From positions 1-64,000 of the forward strand of contig PHCB01000008.1 in NCBI GenBank assembly GCA_002842095.1: a stretch of 64,000 nucleotides of DNA, in the 5' to 3' direction. Position 1 is the stretch's first letter. Every line of letters begins with the position of its first letter. Shown here in pieces: positions 55,188-64,000 of the stretch. The notes beneath the pieces are model-generated. The model was not told the DNA's origin. It saw nothing but the letters and a program-made list of their open reading frames with translations, and searched no databases. The stretch comes from a candidate division BRC1 bacterium HGW-BRC1-1 (GTDB taxonomy: Bacteria; Sumerlaeota; Sumerlaeia; Sumerlaeales; Sumerlaeaceae). The position numbers were made by a program, and so were the translations under genes.

Positions 55188-58100
55188 ATGTTGCGCACAG
55201 CCGTTTCGAAAACTCTTCTTTCAATCGTTTCTTTGGTTCTCTTGTCGGGTTTGGCGGGCGCAGAAACGCTACCGCCGCCACCCGAGCCAGCAGCTCAAAC
55301 CGAATGGCCTGGGTCTCCTCGAGGCAGCGTCGGGATCGAGTTTGATCAACCATCGTACTATTGGGACGATTCCACAACAACGTTTTCTGAAGGTGTGCTA
55401 AACAAGGCTGTTTACGCTGTCACTCCTGTTGATGAGGGCGTGTATGTCGGTGGGGATTTCACCGCGGCTGGAACTGTGGCGGTTAACAACATCACTTTTT
55501 GGAACGGTGCGGTGTGGTCACCGTTGGGAAGTGGTGTAAACGGAGCCGTGAAAAGCATTGCCGTGATGAATGGTGACGTTTATGCCGCCGGCGATTTCAC
55601 TCAAGCCGGTGGACAGCCCGCATCCCGTATTGCCAAGTGGAATGGGAATACGTGGTCCGCTCTCGGGGATGGTTTAAATTTTACGGTTTATGCACTGGTT
55701 GTGATGCAGGGAGACTTGTATGCTTCCGGGCAATTCTCAATGTCGGGTTCAAAAGAGATGAACGGAATTGCTAAATGGGACGGATCCACCTGGACCAATA
55801 TCGGTACCGGGGTCCGTCAATATACCCAGGACCTGGTAACCGATGGGAGCAATATCTTCGTTAGCGGAACCATTTATCCGGATGGGAATGGAATCATTAA
55901 GTGGGATGGCAGTTCATGGACAGAATACCACATCGGTTATATGACCAGTCCCTACAGCCTATCGGTCAGTAACGGGATAGTCTTCGGTCTGGTTCTCCAA
56001 CATCCTGCTTATTTTTTCGTATCAGACATCATTTATTTTAAAAATAATCATTGGGAAAAGTTAGACACTTATTCCAATTTTGATAGAATGACTGACCTCG
56101 ACGTTACGGAAGATGGGATTGTCCTGCTTGGGACTTTTACTAATTCTTCAAGCATTCCATCAGAGTTAGGCAGCAAAATATATGGATTCGATTATAAGAA
56201 GCCTGAAGCGCCGTTTGTCGGGAAGATCCCTACAAGTCCGCGCAGTGGGTATTTAAACGAAGTTTTTAAGAACACCTTATTTGTCACCGGGTCCTATCCT
56301 TCCTCTCCGATCCCCCCCGCGCCTTCTTTTTTCGGTGTTCTTCGGCCGCGAGTTAATTTGAACAGAGTAGAAGCGAGGCCGGGACAACCGGTTGATATTG
56401 GAGCCGATGCTCTGGGTTTTTTCAAACCAGAGTTACATTGCAATGCGGCGATTCTAAGCCCAACTTCCAATTCTCACATTGTTGAAATCAATCGCGCTGC
56501 TCCCGTGGAAGTGGCTGGAATTCGCAGTGAAGGTGCTTTCCGTGTTTCGCACCCCGGCGTTGAGCTACACGATACCCTGTTAAAGATTGAATTCAGCGAG
56601 GATGAGGTAGCGAGCTTTGCCGGTGCTACCCCGCAGGATTTTCGCCCATGGCATGTTCGTTACCCGAATGATTATCCGGCGACGTCTGAGACAGTAGCGG
56701 GAACCATGCTTGTCGCAACGCCACCTCAGTTTGAGCGGATGGAAAATGGCCACGCAATTTATTCCATCGAGTTTAGGCATACTGGAATTTCTGGCGCTAC
56801 CTACGCTGCACTCCCGATGGGTGCTTTAGTTCAGGACCCGCCACAGGTTACCACGGAAATCAGAAACACGTTGGATTCGGTTGTTCTTGATCAAGACCCG
56901 CTTGTCGGCTGGACCTCGTTGCCGCCGCCGGATTCGCAGTTGGGTGGAGTCGCAAATGATCCGGTCACGGGTTCCCTGAAAGCCTATGTCAATGCGGTCC
57001 GCAATCGGGAGCGTATTTCGGGTGTCATTTCCAATATGGATCAATGGTTACCTTATTCCGAGGTTGGGCCTGGGTCGATCGTACGTGGGGCGTTTCACGT
57101 GTGGTCCGGTGGACAGGCTGATGTTGAGGATCACACTCTGGTTCCTAACATCAACCTTCGCTTGCAGACTCGTTTTACCCAAGCCGCCACTCTGGAGATT
57201 TTTACGCACCTGAATGCGGATCCAGAGGGTACGCGGTTTGGGCGCGACATCCGGCCCTCACGCGACGCTCAAAATCCCTCGGTCTACCGTGTGGACCTTG
57301 ATCCGGTGGATATAGACAGCGAACCGGGGCCGTGGAATCCCGGTGGGGTTCAGATGATGATGCAGGCTGTTTCTGTTGAACCCCAAGATTATGGATTCAT
57401 CGCTTTAACAGAAACGGTGCTGGGAACTTACCCCGTTGAATTATTGGGGTTGGATTTGGAACCACGGGTGGAAATGCGAGTTGAGGAGGGGACTTTGAGG
57501 GCCTCTTCCATTGAGTCGCAGACGCGGTTCATCTATACTCCATCACAGATTCCCGGAGGATTTGGGCGAAAGTCTAATTCGGGTTCATCGGTAAAAATCA
57601 TTTCAAGCCCCAACGGAATAACCATGGATACCCGCGCCGTCCCTGCCAACTTGATCGGTGTCGCTGGCATTGAACTGTCTGCGGGTGACTTGTCATCACG
57701 GGTGCGTGTGGAAGAAGGGAAGCAGGTCCATGTCCGTTTCCATCTGACCTCAACCCAAGCACCGGATAAGCAGTCTCAGATTCGCATGTGGGCGCGTAGC
57801 GCCAAGTTCCAGTGGAATCAGAAATTTGAAATAGGCGGAGCGCAGGCCGGGGGAAACCTCGACAGATATGTCGCTCAAAACATCCTGCCGGGTTTAGGTA
57901 ATCGCAATCTGGATGTGCGGCCGGGATACTCGAACGGCGGTTGGTACTCGCTCATCCTGCCTTCGCCCTTGGAAGCATCCATTCGTCCGGAGTTTCCGGC
58001 CGGTACGCCCATTGCGGAGAGGATGCCAGCCCTTGCAGCGGAACCCGGCCCGGGGTCCAGCGCTCGCTCGTGGCGTGACGTTATCGTCGGTATGGACCTG

Positions 58101-58226
58101 ATCGATACGATCACCACCAACGAGTTCAAGGGTCTCGAAAAAGGATTCGTGACGCTGGATGCCGTTGAGATTCGCACCTTTGACCGCCCCACGGATGAGA
58201 CAGATTTTATGGGTGTTCCGCAGTAA
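55188..58226 (+). CDS. Large secreted protein with beta-propeller-like repeats, paralog B
   Basis: 1012 aa, clearly homologous to paralog A along its whole length. Signal peptide MLRTAVSKTLLSIVSLVLLSGLAGA. Repeats: VYVGGDFTAAGTVAVNNITFWNGAVW in two blocks, VYAAGDFTQAGGQPASRIAKW, LYASGQFSMSGSKEMNGIAKW, IFVSGTIYPDGNGIIKWDGS. The C-terminal half is more alike between the paralogs than the propeller part (around 277-380 differs most), as if the N-terminal part contacts a variable partner. Ends DETDFMGVPQ as in A. Function unknown; an exported binding or structural protein is likely. Confidence 0.8.
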   Translation: MLRTAVSKTLLSIVSLVLLSGLAGAETLPPPPEPAAQTEWPGSPRGSVGIEFDQPSYYWDDSTTTFSEGVLNKAVYAVTPVDEGVYVGGDFTAAGTVAVNNITFWNGAVWSPLGSGVNGAVKSIAVMNGDVYAAGDFTQAGGQPASRIAKWNGNTWSALGDGLNFTVYALVVMQGDLYASGQFSMSGSKEMNGIAKWDGSTWTNIGTGVRQYTQDLVTDGSNIFVSGTIYPDGNGIIKWDGSSWTEYHIGYMTSPYSLSVSNGIVFGLVLQHPAYFFVSDIIYFKNNHWEKLDTYSNFDRMTDLDVTEDGIVLLGTFTNSSSIPSELGSKIYGFDYKKPEAPFVGKIPTSPRSGYLNEVFKNTLFVTGSYPSSPIPPAPSFFGVLRPRVNLNRVEARPGQPVDIGADALGFFKPELHCNAAILSPTSNSHIVEINRAAPVEVAGIRSEGAFRVSHPGVELHDTLLKIEFSEDEVASFAGATPQDFRPWHVRYPNDYPATSETVAGTMLVATPPQFERMENGHAIYSIEFRHTGISGATYAALPMGALVQDPPQVTTEIRNTLDSVVLDQDPLVGWTSLPPPDSQLGGVANDPVTGSLKAYVNAVRNRERISGVISNMDQWLPYSEVGPGSIVRGAFHVWSGGQADVEDHTLVPNINLRLQTRFTQAATLEIFTHLNADPEGTRFGRDIRPSRDAQNPSVYRVDLDPVDIDSEPGPWNPGGVQMMMQAVSVEPQDYGFIALTETVLGTYPVELLGLDLEPRVEMRVEEGTLRASSIESQTRFIYTPSQIPGGFGRKSNSGSSVKIISSPNGITMDTRAVPANLIGVAGIELSAGDLSSRVRVEEGKQVHVRFHLTSTQAPDKQSQIRMWARSAKFQWNQKFEIGGAQAGGNLDRYVAQNILPGLGNRNLDVRPGYSNGGWYSLILPSPLEASIRPEFPAGTPIAERMPALAAEPGPGSSARSWRDVIVGMDLIDTITTNEFKGLEKGFVTLDAVEIRTFDRPTDETDFMGVPQ

Positions 58227-58251
58227 CCGATTTATAAGAGGACCATCATAT

Positions 58252-58302
58252 TCCCTCATCACTCTCGGCAGAAATATTGCCGGGGTGGTGGGGGATTTTT
58301 TG
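58252..58302 (+). terminator. Rho-independent terminator after paralog B
   Basis: TCCCTCATCACTCTCGGC pairs imperfectly with GCCGGGGTGGTGGGGGA around loop AGAAATATT, followed by TTTTTTG. Confidence 0.8.
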
Positions 58303-58339
58303 TGAACTGTTAGTCAGAGCAAACTCGATCTCGGTCAAA

Positions 58340-58416
<77 letters not shown>

Positions 58417-58526
58417 ACGGGAGGGGAGTGGCTCTCTTGCGTGTGACGGGGTGATTTATTGTCGGCGGGCAGAGTGTATTCCCTGCCGCGGAGAGAGTTC
58501 GATAAATGAAACGGTTCAAAAAGAAG

Positions 58527-58558
58527 CGGCGGAGGTTTCGGGTGTGAAACCTCCGCCG
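58527..58558 (-). terminator. Rho-independent terminator for clpC
   Basis: CGGCGGAGGTTTC / GAAACCTCCGCCG perfect 13-bp stem with a 6-nt loop. Read on the minus strand it is followed by CTTCTTTTTG. It lies 48 bp past the clpC stop. Confidence 0.88.
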
Positions 58559-58605
58559 TGATTAGTTCTGTGTTTTCGCCGAGGGCGTTGCTTCCCGGCG
58601 TTCGG

Positions 58606-61116
58606 TTAGGGGTGTTGCACAGTTTCCGGCTCTTTTGGCGCCGGTTCTGGTTGAGATGGTGTGGTCGGCTCGAAGGTCAGTTCTTGCTTGCGGGGGTCCA
58701 GGTGGCAGGTCAGATCGCCCTCCGGGAGATTGCTCTCGATGATAAGCTGCGACAGCGGGTCTTCGATGTAGCGTTGGATGGTGCGCCGCATGGGACGGGC
58801 GCCATATTCGCTGTCGTAGCCCTTCTCCACAAGGAACTCGCGGGCGTCAGGGGATAGCTCGATGCTGATGTTCTTATCTTTCAGTCGGGCGTTCACGCGA
58901 TCCATCATGATGCCCACGATGCTCTGGATGTCAGTTCTGTCGAGGGATTTGAAGACGATGCTTTCGTCAATGCGGTTGATGAATTCCGGATTGAAGAGTT
59001 GTTTCATCGCTCCGAGCACTTTCGATTTCACGGCATTGTAATCTTCCATGTCGTCGCCGGAGGTGAAGCCCAGCGTGCCGCCTTTTTTGAGGCGCTTGGT
59101 GCCGACGTTTGAGGTCATGATGATGACGGTGTTCCGGAAGTCGACCACGTGCCCCCAGGAGTCTGTCAGGCGCCCGTCGTCGAAGACCTGGAGCAGGAGG
59201 CTGAAGACGTCCGGGTGTGCCTTTTCGATTTCGTCGAGGAGCACCACGGAGTACGGTTTCTGCCGCACCTTCTCCGTGAGCTGACCACCCTCTTCATAGC
59301 CGACATACCCCGGAGGGGCACCGAGCAGGCGGGACACGGCGTACTTCTCCATGTACTCGCTCATGTCCACACGAATGAGGGAATCCTGATCGCCGAAAAG
59401 GAACTCGGCGAGGGCCTTGGCCAGTTCGGTTTTGCCGACGCCGGTGGGGCCCAGAAAGATGAACGACGCCGTGGGGCGGTTCGGGTCTTTCAAGCCCGCG
59501 CGGGCGCGCCGTATGGCACGGGCGATGGCCGAGATGGCCTCGCTCTGGCTGACGACACGCTTGCCCAGTTCAGCTTCCATCTTGAGAAGCTTCTGCATTT
59601 CAGCTTCTTCAAGTCTGGCCACGGGGATGCCGGTCCACTTGCTGACGATGTAGGCAACATCTTCGCTGGTGATGGTTCTGTCGAAAGAGCGTTCGCTCTT
59701 GGACTTCTGCCATTCGCCAACCATGCGTTCTTTATCGCGGATCAGTTCGTCGCGCTTGTCCTTCACCTGCTGGCATTTTTCAAATTCCTGCTGGTGGGTG
59801 AGGGCGCGAAGTTGTTCCTCGTGTTCTTCGATCTTCTTTTCTACATCCCGTAGTTCCTGCGGCTTTACGTTCGCCTGAAGGCGTGCGCGGGAGCCGGCTT
59901 CGTCGATGACGTCGATGGCCTTGTCCGGCAGAAAGCGTTCGGTGATGTAGCGGTCGCTGAGATACACGGCATCCTTGATGGCCTCATCGCTGATGAGCAC
60001 GCCGTGGTGTTGCTCATAGCGTGAGCGTAGCCCGCGCATGATGTCCATGGTCTGTTCGCAGGTGGGCGGGTCGACGATGACGCTCTGGAAGCGACGCTCG
60101 AGGGCGCCGTCCTTCTCGATGTATTTCCGATATTCTTCGAGGGTGGTGGCACCGATGCACTGAATCTCGCCACGTGAGAGAGCGGGCTTCAGCATGTTGG
60201 ACGCGTCGATGGCGCCTTCTGCAGCACCGGCTCCGACGAGGGTGTGCAACTCATCGATGAAGATGAGCACATCCTTTGAGCGGCGGATTTCCTGCATGAT
60301 GGCCTTCAGGCGCTCTTCGAACTGACCCCGGTACTTGGTGCCCGCCACTACGGCGGCGAGGTCGAGGGAGAGGAGTCGCTTGTTCTGGAGGATCTCGGGG
60401 ATGTCGTCGCTGACGATCTTTTGCGCGAGCCCTTCCACGATGGCGGTTTTGCCCACGCCGGGTTCGCCCAGCAGGATGGGATTGTTTTTTGTGCGACGGC
60501 ACAGGATTTGAAGAATGCGTTCGATCTCGTCTTCACGACCGATTACCGGGTCCAGCTTGCTTTCGCGGGCCAGTTGGGTCAGGTCGCGTCCGAATGTGTC
60601 AAGGGCGGGGGTTTTGCTTTTCTCAAAGGACTCTTTGTTAATCGAGGAACCGCCGCTGGTTTTAGGCGCGGGGTTGCTGCCATCGATGACGTTGAAGACT
60701 TCGCGCTGGGCCTTTGCGAAATCCACACCGAAGTTGATCATGCACTTGGCGGCCATTGTGTTTTCTTCGCGGATCAAACCAAGAAGCAGGTGCTCGGTGC
60801 CTATCCAGTTGTGCTTCATCTGGCGGGCAATTTCTTTGGTCGCTTCCAGGACTTTCTTCGCGTCGGGGTTGGGCGAATACAGGTTCAGGCCCGGGGCCTT
60901 GCCAACGTCGAGCATTCGCTCGAGTTCGCTCTTCAACTCTTCCAGGTCAATTTCAAGGTTCGCAAGGGTCTGCACGGCCAGACCGTCGCCTTTGCGGATG
61001 ATGCCAAGCAGGTAGTGTTCGGGCCCGATGTAGTCGTGCCCAAGGCGTCCTGCCTCAGCTTTGCTGAGTTTGAGTACTTCGCGCATTCCGGGGGTGTATG
61101 GGGTTTTATCGTACAC
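58606..61116 (-). CDS. clpC: ClpC-type AAA+ unfoldase
   Basis: About 836 aa. Clp N-terminal double repeat (residues 1-140: [13 protein letters not shown] and [16 protein letters not shown]), first AAA module with [15 protein letters not shown] and [15 protein letters not shown], a UVR-like segment ([16 protein letters not shown]), second AAA module with [20 protein letters not shown] and [13 protein letters not shown], and a C-terminal D2 domain. It feeds unfolded proteins to ClpP; no clpP or mcsAB is adjacent. GTG 61116 is preferred because GGAGGG stands 7 nt upstream; an in-frame ATG at 61131 has no ribosome site. Pro/Glu-rich tail. Confidence 0.95.
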   Translation of the reverse strand: MYDKTPYTPGMREVLKLSKAEAGRLGHDYIGPEHYLLGIIRKGDGLAVQTLANLEIDLEELKSELERMLDVGKAPGLNLYSPNPDAKKVLEATKEIARQMKHNWIGTEHLLLGLIREENTMAAKCMINFGVDFAKAQREVFNVIDGSNPAPKTSGGSSINKESFEKSKTPALDTFGRDLTQLARESKLDPVIGREDEIERILQILCRRTKNNPILLGEPGVGKTAIVEGLAQKIVSDDIPEILQNKRLLSLDLAAVVAGTKYRGQFEERLKAIMQEIRRSKDVLIFIDELHTLVGAGAAEGAIDASNMLKPALSRGEIQCIGATTLEEYRKYIEKDGALERRFQSVIVDPPTCEQTMDIMRGLRSRYEQHHGVLISDEAIKDAVYLSDRYITERFLPDKAIDVIDEAGSRARLQANVKPQELRDVEKKIEEHEEQLRALTHQQEFEKCQQVKDKRDELIRDKERMVGEWQKSKSERSFDRTITSEDVAYIVSKWTGIPVARLEEAEMQKLLKMEAELGKRVVSQSEAISAIARAIRRARAGLKDPNRPTASFIFLGPTGVGKTELAKALAEFLFGDQDSLIRVDMSEYMEKYAVSRLLGAPPGYVGYEEGGQLTEKVRQKPYSVVLLDEIEKAHPDVFSLLLQVFDDGRLTDSWGHVVDFRNTVIIMTSNVGTKRLKKGGTLGFTSGDDMEDYNAVKSKVLGAMKQLFNPEFINRIDESIVFKSLDRTDIQSIVGIMMDRVNARLKDKNISIELSPDAREFLVEKGYDSEYGARPMRRTIQRYIEDPLSQLIIESNLPEGDLTCHLDPRKQELTFEPTTPSQPEPAPKEPETVQHP

Positions 61117-61425
61117 TCTCGGACCCTCCATCGGTCCAGGGCTGCGAGGCCCGTTTACAGATTAAGAGATAAGGCCAAGTGCTGCGGAGAAATGTTTTTC
61201 CGCTGCGCCGCCACTCTCCCGAACGGACGACATTTCAGTCGCGCTCGTTCATTGGTGAAGTTCGTTCGCCTTTTAGCCGAGGGAGGCGCTTCGACCGAAA
61301 TACTAAGGGTTAATCGACGGAGGACGGGTTATGTGCGTCCGGCGGGATTTCGGTCACCCAACATTCACTACAACAGCAGGCGCTGGTCCCATCGCGAAAA
61401 AGATTGGAAGACGCGAATTACAGCT
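61117..61425. other. Intergenic region upstream of clpC
   Basis: About 300 bp between clpC and the end of the thioredoxin-fold gene. It holds the clpC leader. No CtsR/CIRCE-type operator, hairpin terminator or small gene was recognised. Confidence 0.45.
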
Positions 61426-62955
61426 TTAGCGTGAAGAGCTCTTTTTTTCGGAATCGGATTTGGTGGATGACTTGGCGTCCTTAACCGAATTCCAGAGCGT
61501 ATAGGCTGTGTCCGCGTATCGCGAATCTTTGAATCGATCGGGGAAGTCGAAGAGCAGTTTGGCGGCTTCTTCCTTTTCTCCAAGGTCGATGGCGAGGGTT
61601 GCGCGGATGATGGTGTAATTATCTTTGTGTTTTGAGTCGGGGAACTTCGTGGGAAACTCTTTGATGCGATCGTACGCCTTGCGGCGGAGGGCGTCGTCAT
61701 CCTTGTCCACGATGAGAGAGGTCGCCCGGAGAAATGCGAGGTCGCTTTGTCCGTAGACGTTCTTCGGATCGGCCTCGTAAACCTGCTCGTACATGGCGCG
61801 CGCTTCGCGTTTGCGACCGTCACGAAGTTTTGCGGTGCCGTCCTTCATCCAGCGATTGATGTCCTCTTCGCTGGGTTTCTTGCTATCGGTTTCGGCGGGT
61901 TTTTCGGTGGTGGTTGACGGAGATTTCTCGGCTTCCGGCTTGGGTGTCAGGTCGGTGGTTGCAGGCGGAGGGGCGATGGCAACCTTGGGTGCGTTTTCCA
62001 GCATTCGGATCGTGGAAAGCGGATCGCCGCCGGTGGGCTTCGCGCTGGCTTCTTTCTCGGTCTCACGGGTTGATCCGGCGTTCAGGAGAGGCTTCGGCAG
62101 GGAATCCTGGGATGGAGCCTGGGCTACTACGATGAGACTTTTTTGTTCGCGAGCAGTGGTCGCCAGAGCCGCTGCGGGATTCTCCTGGGAGACTCCCTCA
62201 AAGCGGGGCTTGTTTTGCTGGCTGATTATTTTGGGAGATGGCGTCTGGTTGGCGGTGGGGAAACGTTCACCACTGGCCGAGGCCACATAAAAATTCGCAT
62301 CGGAGTTATTGGCGCCCAGATCTTTCTGAGTGCGCTTGACCGAGGCAATCACTTCCTCACGTTCAGCCGAGCGTCGGCGGGCCTCCACCTCGGCAAAGGT
62401 GGGGGGCGGTGGTTGGGCTGAATTGATTGAGGGGGGCTTCGTGGCCGGTGCTTTGACTTCCGGCGCGGGAGTTTGGGCCGAAGCCACTGCGCGTTCAGGC
62501 TCTCGGGTTATAGTGGGCGGAGGAACGTATTTAGCGAGAACGCCGTCGAGCTTGTTGGCCAGCGCGTTGGAACTCATAAACCCTGTGTTGCGGGTGATGA
62601 TCTTTCCCTCGGGGGAGAGCGTCATGATGGTGGGAAGCCCGCTCACTTTATAGCTCGAAATCAGATCAGGGTTTTCATCGCTGTCCACATAAACGGGAAT
62701 GAATTGTTCGAGACGCCCTTGAATGCCGGGGTCCGGAAAAGTTTGTTGCTCCATCTGTCGGCAACCGGGGCACCAGGAGGCTGAAAAATCGGCCAGTATG
62801 GGTTTGCCCGTGCGTTGCGATTCAGCCATGGCGGCCCGTAAATCCTTGCCCCAGCCCGCTGGAGAAGCGGTTGAAGTCGACGGAGAGAACGCTAAGAGAG
62901 AGATTAATAACGCTGTAACAGGCGCGAACCGGCAGGGGAATACGATCATTATCAT
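61426..62955 (-). CDS. Exported thioredoxin-fold protein with disordered linker and helical C-terminus
   Basis: About 509 aa. Signal peptide MIMIVFPCRFAPVTALLISLLAF, then a thioredoxin domain (residues about 33-135) with active site WCPGC (C62, C65) and cis-Pro in SGLPTIMTL. A Pro/Thr/Ala/Lys-rich linker (about 145-370) and a TPR-like helical C-terminus (INRWMKDGTAKLRDGRKREAR in two blocks, YEQVYEADPKNVYGQSDLAF) follow. Suggests a periplasmic thiol reductase or disulfide enzyme tethered to a protein-interaction module. The frame runs to 63246, but the signal peptide fixes the start near 62955. Confidence 0.82.
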   Translation of the reverse strand: MIMIVFPCRFAPVTALLISLLAFSPSTSTASPAGWGKDLRAAMAESQRTGKPILADFSASWCPGCRQMEQQTFPDPGIQGRLEQFIPVYVDSDENPDLISSYKVSGLPTIMTLSPEGKIITRNTGFMSSNALANKLDGVLAKYVPPPTITREPERAVASAQTPAPEVKAPATKPPSINSAQPPPPTFAEVEARRRSAEREEVIASVKRTQKDLGANNSDANFYVASASGERFPTANQTPSPKIISQQNKPRFEGVSQENPAAALATTAREQKSLIVVAQAPSQDSLPKPLLNAGSTRETEKEASAKPTGGDPLSTIRMLENAPKVAIAPPPATTDLTPKPEAEKSPSTTTEKPAETDSKKPSEEDINRWMKDGTAKLRDGRKREARAMYEQVYEADPKNVYGQSDLAFLRATSLIVDKDDDALRRKAYDRIKEFPTKFPDSKHKDNYTIIRATLAIDLGEKEEAAKLLFDFPDRFKDSRYADTAYTLWNSVKDAKSSTKSDSEKKSSSR

Positions 62956-63131
62956 GATCCGTGAACGGAAGATGCCTTTCAAAAGCATGATAAGTCTTTG
63001 CATTTCAAGCAAAACACGAGGGTTTGAAAGCTCGAAAGTCAAAAGGTTCCTGAGGAGGTAAAAGCATCCGGGGAAAAGATTTTGGCGGAGGGGAAAAAGA
63101 TGGGGAGAATCTGATCGGATGTTGGGCCCGG

Positions 63132-64000
63132 TCAATGGTTCCACACCTCGAATCCACCCCGTAGATTTCTTACGGGGTGCAGTCCGGCGTTGCGCAGGAT
63201 GGCGGCAGCCTGGGCGCTGGTGCGTCCGGTCTGGCAATAAACGCATGTCTCTGCAACTTTTTGAGAAGTCAGGGTTTCGAGCTGGTCATTGAGGTTATTG
63301 AACGGTATGTTCATCGCCCCGGGGATGTGGGAGGATGCGTATTCGCAAGCGCTTCTGAGATCTATCAGCAGAAAATCGGGGGGGAGATCTCCCGGGGAAC
63401 CGGCGAGTCTCGTGCGTAGCTCGGCCACCGAAATGTCATCGGGCCGTGCCTCCACTTGCTCGGCCGAGCAAAATTGATCGTAGTCGACAAGTCCTTCAAT
63501 GGTAGGCTGATCTCCGCACAGAGGGCACGACGGGTTGCGTTTAATGCGGATGGTACGCGTGGACATCTCCAGAGCATCGAAAAGGAGTAGTCTGCCTGCG
63601 AGAGACTGCCCAATTGACAGGACCAATTTGATGGCTTCGGTCGCTTGCAGTAGGCCAATCACTCCGGGAACGATGCCGAGGACACCGGCTTCGGCGCAGG
63701 TAGGCACCGCACCGGGAGGGGGAGGCTCGGGGAAAAGGCATCGGTAGCAGGGTCCGTGGTCGCGCCAGAAGACCGAGGCCTGGCCATCGAATTGCTGAAC
63801 GCTACCGAATACATTGGGCTTTCCCAGAAGGAAACAGGCATCGTTGGAAAGGTATCGGGTGGCGAAGTTGTCGGTCCCGTCGATGATGACGTCATACTCC
63901 TCCATTACTTCGAGGGCGTTGTCGGCGGTGAGTCGGACGGGGTAGGTGACAACCCTCACATCGGGGTTGAGGGCGTGGATGCGATCGCTGGCGCTTTCGG
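63132..64000 (-). CDS. moeB: MoeB/ThiF-type adenylyltransferase with C-terminal rhodanese domain, partial
   Basis: The 5' end lies beyond the window; the frame is open to 64000. The visible part has the E1-like core: IDGTDNFATRYLSNDAC, FGSVQQFDGQASVF, a CYRC zinc pair with a second pair in CPLCG, and VPGVIGLLQATEAIKL. After a linker comes a rhodanese domain (about 180 residues from the visible start) with LLIDLRSACEYASSHIPGAMNIP and active site CQTGRTS. Such fusions adenylate the C-terminal Gly of MoaD/ThiS-like proteins and pass sulfur to it. The exact sulfur-carrier partner is not shown here. Confidence 0.92.
   Translation of the reverse strand, partial: ESASDRIHALNPDVRVVTYPVRLTADNALEVMEEYDVIIDGTDNFATRYLSNDACFLLGKPNVFGSVQQFDGQASVFWRDHGPCYRCLFPEPPPPGAVPTCAEAGVLGIVPGVIGLLQATEAIKLVLSIGQSLAGRLLLFDALEMSTRTIRIKRNPSCPLCGDQPTIEGLVDYDQFCSAEQVEARPDDISVAELRTRLAGSPGDLPPDFLLIDLRSACEYASSHIPGAMNIPFNNLNDQLETLTSQKVAETCVYCQTGRTSAQAAAILRNAGLHPVRNLRGGFEVWNH

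Overview
The window reads as chromosomal DNA of a bacterium with a Gram-negative-type envelope. It encodes lipoproteins, an RlpA-like protein, an O-antigen-ligase-type polymerase, GT-C and GT4 glycosyltransferases and a GspG-like pseudopilin. The DNA is fairly GC-rich. The phylum is an inference: the pseudopilin N-terminus, the RNase E/G with a huge disordered insert and the many signal-peptide proteins with Ala/Pro/Ser-rich linkers resemble uncultured lineages such as Sumerlaeota or Hydrogenedentota. No rRNA, CRISPR array, transposase or phage module is visible.

Layout. 1-1660: a partial secreted protein, RluD-like pseudouridine synthase and a small membrane protein, all on the minus strand. 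1661-2919: about 1.3 kb without credible genes but full of degenerate repeats, ending at tRNA-Thr(CGT). 3084-5934: a visibly AT-richer minus-strand island with a DEDDh exonuclease-BRCT protein, a membrane-anchored coiled-coil protein with a DUF4041/T5orf172 (GIY-YIG-like) domain, and a voltage-gated-type K+ channel. The last two overlap. 6107-11925: pseudopilin, TrpA, RlpA-like protein, HD hydrolase, lipoprotein and L,D-transpeptidase-like protein. 12026-15244: a DnaE-family protein that keeps the PHP domain and a clamp-binding motif but lacks all three polymerase catalytic aspartates. 15349-20960: cyclophilin, FmdB-type zinc ribbon, a deacetylase/glycosyltransferase pair and ProB. 21017-25115: a tightly packed set for corrinoid-dependent methyl transfer (RACo-like activator, an 82-aa Cys protein, a UroD-family methyltransferase), followed by a homocysteine S-methyltransferase.

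25123-41527: GltB, AccA, CysC, an aldo/keto reductase, the DUF47-Pit phosphate pair, PanD, IlvC, bL9, an LPG-flippase-like protein, a TPR lipoprotein and a membrane-anchored phosphodiesterase. 41610-45497: RNase E/G whose S1 domain is interrupted by about 790 disordered residues. 45934-51317: GT4 glycosyltransferase, QueG, O-antigen ligase, and rpsF-ssb-rpsR, where bS18 has a long N-terminal extension. 51369-58416: tRNA-Val, tRNA-Asp, two tandem secreted paralogs of about 1,000 aa with conserved upstream DNA, and tRNA-Arg. 58606-64000: ClpC, a thioredoxin-fold periplasmic protein and a partial MoeB/ThiF-rhodanese protein.

The two most unusual items are the apparently catalytically dead DnaE homolog with its preserved beta-clamp motif, and the exonuclease-BRCT / DUF4041 / K+ channel cassette beside tRNA-Thr. 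The cassette has the look of an undescribed membrane-associated, possibly defensive, accessory system.
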